64,000 nucleotides of DNA. It comes from Strigops habroptila (Eukaryota; Chordata; Aves; Psittaciformes; Psittacidae). Shown here one piece after another: positions 57,283 through 64,000 of the stretch; within the stretch, counting starts at the first letter, position 1; every line of letters begins with the position of its first letter. The notes below the pieces were generated by a model that was given only the letters and a program-made list of their open reading frames with translations, ran no database searches and had not been told where the DNA came from. A program made the translations under genes and the position numbers. The stretch is from the NCBI RefSeq assembly GCF_004027225.2, contig NC_044277.2, positions 73,657,900 to 73,721,899 on the forward strand. Reading direction: 5' to 3'.

Positions 57283-60200
57283 ATCATTGTAAATATATAA
57301 ATGTAACTATATAAATGTAGGGCAGGGTTAGCACTGGCACAGATATATGAGAAGCCTCACACCAATTCTAGAGGGTCACCATTACATTAAAATAATTTCT
57401 TGGTCCTTCAATGTGATGAAGACAAGATCAGAGAGGGCGAGGGCCTGATAAAGTTGTTGCTGAGGTCAGTGAAACAACTTTGAATCACCTTCAGTGCAGC
57501 TGTGCTAGGAATTTGCATACAGCAATCACCATGAGTGTATCATGCAGGATGAAAAAGACAGGAAAATTGGGAAAAATAAACATAATTAGTAAACTAATCT
57601 ACATCACGTTTTATGAATGAAATAACCAGGTGTGATTATTGTATAGAATATGATAATTTAATCAGATTTTTTGATAACTTAAAAAAGTTCTGATCAATTA
57701 GTATTTATGAGTACTTATTAAAAATTTTACTTCTGAATTCATAAATTCAGTTGTGTTTGCCCATATTTGAAAGCAGAGGTAAGAGGAAAATCACATCTTT
57801 TAACTATCAGAGGTTAAATTATTTTTATTTCTCACAATTTTGCCTGCTGTGGTAGAAATATAGTCAGTCATTTGGAACAGAATATTCTTAATACAGATAA
57901 AAACTAAAATCTCTGTAGTGAAATGTTACAGGTTATCAAGAGATTTTGTGGTAATGTGATGTCTTAGAAACAACTCACTCTATATCATGTAAAAACATTC
58001 CTGATTATAAAAAGTATAACATTACCAACAAAATGTGTGGAGTAGGCTTTGAATCTTTACAGTGTGCTGCAATACAGATACAAACCTTTTCCTGATACAT
58101 CGTTATTTCTTTGCACTTAATATTTAATTGGTCATTTGCTTTATTAGCTTTTCAGCAATATTATTCATATCAGATGTAGTACAGATGTTAACACCACTTT
58201 CTCTTTCAGAAATGGTTTGAGCAAACTGAAAATCTGTTTTTCCCCTACACATATATGAAACACTGAAGAGCATGAAATGCTAGTTACAGCTGCACCTGTT
58301 CTAACACGAGCACATTAATAGTTGCTTATCACTTACAGTGATCAGTCTGTAGCATATAGCAAACTAAGCTTGTGTATGAAAAAAAGAAGTAAAACCATGA
58401 TTTGCTGTAACTTTTACTCTTCTAATGCAGTGTCTGCCATGGGTCAGGAATAAGTACAAGTAGACAAATCACATCAGTGAGACTTTCTCCTTTACTCTGT
58501 ACACACATCCAGAACAAATCAATGTTCCTTTTTCATTTTGTACCTCACTTAAAGTGCAACAGAGCATCTCACGACCTCAGCCCTCTGGTGGAACCAGATT
58601 ACTGTGATCATTCCATTAGCAGTCAAAGACTGTCTCCCTTAGCACTGGGTATAAGGAAATTTGGATGGGTGCCCCAAGCAGTTTTCCTGGAACTGGCCCA
58701 GTATTCCAGGCAGTAGTATTTATACCAGTACACATGCCTAGACACAGAAGATGCTTCTCAGAATAAACAAAGGCTTTGGAGGTATCAGGAAAAGCTCAGT
58801 AGGAAAACTAAAATAAACACAATCAAGCATGGTATAGGCATTCTGCACATGTTAATGCTCAACAGTTCTAACATTTCTGCTGTGCACACCCTTCAGTCAG
58901 GCATGAGAAGATCGAATCGGTACTCGATACTTCAAAACCAGGCTTTTCATAGATAATGTGTTACAGTGGGACAGTACAGCACCCCTTATTCTGGGGGGCT
59001 GTAGTAACTCTAGATCAATAATACTACTCAATTCTTAATCAGTTCCATATTTAAACTAAAATATATTCTGAGTGGTTTTGCTTTTGTTTCTCACAATTGC
59101 ATCAAATTTAGCCTTTGGATAGAAAGTGCCAGAAGACTCACAGTGCACATTTTGTAGACCTAAAATCTAGTCAGTGTACAGCAGCCGTGGCAGCTGTGCA
59201 AGCTGGTATCCAGTTTGGATACACCCTGATCAGAACCTGTAACGACAATGCCAGGCCCCTAGTCCTGCCAGGTGCTGCCTGACGGGGAGACAGGCTTCCT
59301 CCTCCCTGCCCTGTCCCAAGGTGCAGCAGAAGCCAGAACTGCCACCTCCAACAGAGCTGCTCACACACACGCAGTTGAAGGAGCTGACTGCAGAGACAGG
59401 CATTACAGCTCAAACTGCCCTTCAGAGATTCACCAGAACAAGGGGGCACACCAGCTGGAAGAAGAGGGGAGTGGCTGGGCTACAGAGTCAATCTATGCCA
59501 CTGTTTCTATGGTCATAAAATCTGTTAACATATTTTCTGCGGGTTTAGTACTTTGAACTCTTTGCTAGATATTTGAAAATATATTTGGCATGAGAAAACC
59601 CCCTGCCTTAGCCATAAAAAACTGTGTCATTAATTTAATTCAAACCATATGAACTTATATTGAGACAGCAGTAAATTTGCTTTAATATAGAGTTAAGTCA
59701 TGAAAGTTAAAAGTTGAGTACTATTCTTTATACTGCAGAAAACATTCCACAGTAACTTGCTTGCATTCTAAATGTGTCTTCTAAACTCATACATAAAATC
59801 ATCTAATAAACTATGGTACTACATTCACAGAAAAAAAAATAATCAGTTATTAGTAAACTTATCATCTCAGTTATGTTTCTGCTGCTTTACAATAGACACG
59901 AAGGAAAGAAGACTAGTGTTGTCTAGCATTAGCTATAGAAGAAACCCTTCTCAATTTTGGAGTGGTGTAAATGTCGAGTAATGCAAATGAAAGCACAGCT
60001 ACTGCCACATCAGCCCAACACACCTGACAACACATGTGATCCTTGACTTTTGCATTAGTCTGTGTTACAACCTGCACAGCATTTGCCATTAGAGTTACTT
60101 TTTCGATGTTAACAACCTCTTCTAAAAGCAAACTGAAATGTATAATGGAAGCTAGCCTTGTAATGTCAGCAAAGTTTTATACAGTACTACTAGTAGGAAG

Positions 60201-63200
60201 GCTGGGGAATTCAACTTGCAGCGTAAGAAGCCTCCCTGAGCTGAAGAACTGAGAACTGATGAGGGTCCTGGGAAGAGAGGAGGATGTGTGTGAGAATGAT
60301 ATTTAAAATAAACAGCATTATTAATTTTCATTAAGGTTCATATAGAACTGCTTTATCCAGAAAAAACTGATTTTTTATTTGATCAACATTACACATTACA
60401 AGATCCCAAACTGATATGATGCCTTTAAAGAGGATCTACATGATATGATTAAACATAACCAGCTTGACAAGGAAAAAAGAAATCATATTTATTTGTTCAA
60501 TTTTACTTTTAAAGGAAGGAAGAAAGACTACAGAGCCATAATTTGGGGGCAGCCTTTGACTTTAAGATGGTAATGTTTGCTTCCTAAACATTTCAACAAT
60601 GTAGATTTAACATCCTTCCCATAATAAATCTCATTAGCACCTTAGTACTTAATTCAGGAAACTTTTTCCTTCATAGGAACAAACTGTTAGCTCTGCTGAG
60701 AGCCTTCAGAGCAGATCAGCAGAACAAACTATTTTGGTAGATTTAACAGGAGCAAAATCATCACAGATAAGGTTCCACTTCCGGAAATATTTCCCTACTA
60801 TTGCCTGGAGACAAATTCACTGCTGATGTAACCCCACTGACTTCATTTCCATTTTCACTCATCTCTGAAAAATTACTTTCACACATTGGCACATTTATTA
60901 AATAGTTGTGACATGGTTCCTAGTTTGAAAGAACAAGACTGAGAAAATTAACCTATTGAGAACACAAGAAACCTCAAACAGATATTAATTTAAACCCTGT
61001 CCTAAAGGTAGAGCTCACTGTAATAAAAGTTATGCATCACCATTTTTTCCCCCTCAAAGATACTCATTAATTCACATCATGTAGCTAGATAATATAAAAA
61101 TAGCAAAATCCCACCATATTTTATTGTAATGTTACAGATACTCTATTCCAGAACTACTCGTGTCTGTATGTCACAATGTATGTGAATTTTGTTCTCTTCA
61201 TTCTAACACATGTACACCACTTAAATTTCCAGACATATGTGACTCTGTGCATTTTTATCATCCTTGTGTTTTTAATACCATTCAATTTCAGTATTTCGAA
61301 ATCTTTATGGGAAGAATATTACTGGGAAAGCTTCTATTATTACTTTCAATCATTACTTAAAAAATGTGCCCAAAAGGTCTATTTAATTCAGATGGAACAA
61401 ATTTTGATCATGAGTCAGTGTATTCAACTGATAGTCTAATAAATTAGAGTGTATTTATCACATGATAGCAGTGGCAGAAATACCACTACTGTATTTGATA
61501 AACAGCTCACTTGTGCACCATGCTTTCTCTTGCCAGACATTGTTGTTCTAAGGTGTAATTGGTAATCAGTATTGGCACTAGGGTAGCACCTGAAAGTGCC
61601 CCTCAGGATCCATCTGTCGCTGTTCCAGAGGAATCCTGTCCCTTCTCTGAACACTGGAAATCTAGTACATACTGTGGTGTAATATGGGGTGTAAGAGCCC
61701 ACAAAAAATGATTATGCTTGTACAATACATCACAAACTCTGGAGTCAGACTGCCTAGACTGTATAAGGTATTTTGTAGGCATTGAAGCAGCACTGAAACC
61801 CATGTGATTTAAGAGGGTAAAGGTTTGTTTGTTAGTTTTCTCGGGGAGATTTTCCTCTGCTACCGAAACACTCAAGAAGAAAAACTACGCTGAATTTAGA
61901 AGGCAAAATAGGTTAAGAGGTAATAAATGCTGTCAGGCTGGGTCTTGCAGCCAAACACATGTAGTCATTTGTGGGAATCATTGAGGAGGAAGCAAACCCA
62001 AGAATATGAAGCAGGGTAATACCAGCACTGTTGGGCCAGCAGCAAAGGCAGCAGATGGAAGGAGATGAAGTTACATTTTTGAAAGCTAGCAAGGCTGCAG
62101 TACCGAGGTTGAGAAACACTTGTCCCTGTGAGTATATCATTACCCCTCAGACCTTGGGGAGCACCAGGAAAGGTTTGGTGAGCCAAGAACAAGAAATAAC
62201 CTAAGTGATGTGGCGATGTTAGAAAGGAGGACCCCTATTTCAGAAGCCAGAGTAGCACAAACTTAAGTAAGGGTCATTAGCCACCACAAGGTTTAATGCC
62301 CTCTTGTTCAGTGCTGAATGATATGACTGCCTCCAGATAGGCTTTCCACTGTAACCACTGAGCCAGTGACTTTGCTATCTATGCTGCTCCATAATACATA
62401 CTCTCCAGCACTGCCAACTGCAGAGTACACTGCATATGAGGAAACTATAAGTCGCAGTATTTTGTACAGAGCAACTCACTCTTTCCTTTGTCCTTTGACT
62501 TCTGGTTTGACAAGAATTAAGCTGTTAACAAGAGCAGATTTCTGAGAGTCAAAGACAATGGCTACTGTCAAACCCACATGGCTTGACCAGTGCTAGCTGA
62601 CAGTCTGAGATGCTGCACATCACAACAGACCACTGTGCATGACGCAGTATTGGAAGAAGACAGTGGTAAAAAACCTGAGCAGTAAGACCGAAAAGCATGT
62701 GCCCAAAAAACATGGGCCCTACCACTTCTAACAAGTGTCAAAGAACAGAGAATTTTGGATCAGTTTGGAATTTCAGTGTAAAAGGAAAGACAAAACCAAT
62801 TTCAGGCATGTAGGGTGCAACTCATGTGTCCAAATGTGAGGGCTAGTAAAGTTTCAAACCCTCTTGGATACTTGAGATGTCTGCACAGTCAGTAGGCCTG
62901 TGGAAGATACACAGCCTTCTGGAAAAGGAGATGGAGACAAAGTAGGATACTCTATACTCTTTAATGTTTAATGCTTACCTTTAAGCATCTGAATCTCATT
63001 CTCAAATGTTTGGCCAAAAATGTTTTTAGGTGTGCAAGTCCTTTAACTTCTTATGTTAGTGATGTGCACAAATATCTGTAATCTGTGGCACTTGAACGTA
63101 AATGCATATGAAGACAGTTCACTACACAGCGTTCTTGACTATAGTACTGCAATTATCCCTATAAAAAAATATTATCACCTCAGCTCAATCATTTGTAAGG

Positions 63201-64000
63201 GAATGAGTGATGAGTTAAACTTGTTTGAGCAAGCACCTCAAAGCTCATGGGGTGGAGCCACTGCTGTAGGAGCTTCTCATTAAGCCTACCTTGCCAATTA
63301 AGTTGGGATAATGAGTGCTTTGAGCTAGAGAACAATGCGGAGTTTCACCTCCTTGAAGGTTTATTTGAACTTAAATTTTAAGATTCTGTGGAGACAAATT
63401 ATTTTTGGAGAACACAGAAAGAATTCAAATGGTTATACACACATGCCCTCCTGTGCCCCCAAACACCCAGATGCACTTTGCTCATGGCTGCTGAGACAGA
63501 ACATAAGATCAGGTGGAGGTCGCAGATTCCTTATTTCCCTCAGAAAAATGATACATACTTATTACTTTCCACCACCTCTGATGACTGGCAGCAAGATTTC
63601 AAGATGTAAGATTGGTATTGGTATGGACCACGACAAAGAGGAACAATATCTTCCCTGATGCATTGTATGTGATGTGCCATTCATTGGTTTTCGTTTTTGA
63701 AAATCTTTTTTATCAAGAATAAATTCAGCCATAGGTAGTGTAGCATATAAAGCTCTACAGGGAGCAGGAATAGTCATCTTTCACAGTTTCAGGGAAGAAA
63801 CCCTCAAACTTTCATAGAATGATGAAAGTATATGAACTACCAATATCTGTGCTGACAATGTCAATTGAGATTTGCTTGTAAAAGAATCAAGTATCTGAAA
63901 GGGTAACCAATATAGAAGCTTTTATCTTTTTAAAAAGATTAAAGATGCTGGTTTTATATTTTGCAACAAAATGGTATAGCATGAGGAGAACTAGGACTGA

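Noticed and set aside
59171..59556. Overlapping ORFs on both strands in a GC-richer patch
   Set aside because: Open frames on both strands reflect local GC content; no recognisable protein.

Overview
The window reads as nuclear DNA of a bird. The evidence is AT-rich, intron-dominated sequence with spliced vertebrate exons and several CR1 LINE copies. The CR1 copies carry the typical avian 3' end, an (ATTCTATG)n-like tail with the adjoining 'GGTTGGACTAGATGA' type block. Nothing here is prokaryotic, and I found no operon, CRISPR array or RNA gene.

The one protein-coding gene I can identify is the 3' part of CTNND2 (delta-catenin / NPRAP), on the minus strand. Six consecutive coding exons can be read with matching splice phases: 56320-56110, 52717-52633, 32168-32042, 27354-27223, 20219-20146 and 16711-16451 (stop included). 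Together they encode about 296 residues: the last armadillo-repeat segment, the Ser/Arg/Pro- and Tyr-rich C-terminal tail, and the terminal PDZ-binding tetrapeptide DSWV. The 5' part of the gene lies beyond position 64000.

Layout. 1-about 13.1 kb: sequence downstream of the gene with no recognisable gene. About 13.1-16.45 kb: probable 3' UTR and near-3' flank, with three candidate poly(A) signals, homopolymer runs, a CA repeat and a small CpG-dense island. 16.45-56.3 kb: coding exons separated by introns of about 3.4, 7.0, 4.7, 20.5 and 3.4 kb. 56.3-64 kb: part of the next upstream intron.

Mobile DNA is sparse. In the intron between the last two exons, a 1.33-kb open CR1 reverse-transcriptase fragment abuts the 3' tail of another CR1. 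A 5'-truncated, frameshifted CR1 lies at 29.4-29.9 kb, and short CR1 3' ends lie at 33.0 kb and 57.1 kb.

No new system with a demonstrable function was found. The items most worth a second look are an unassigned 160-codon ORF antisense to CTNND2 (24629-25111), the CpG-dense island in the probable 3' UTR, the odd CR1 junction at about 19.67 kb, the upstream-shifted pyrimidine tract before the 85-nt exon, and several perfect short hairpins in introns and flank.
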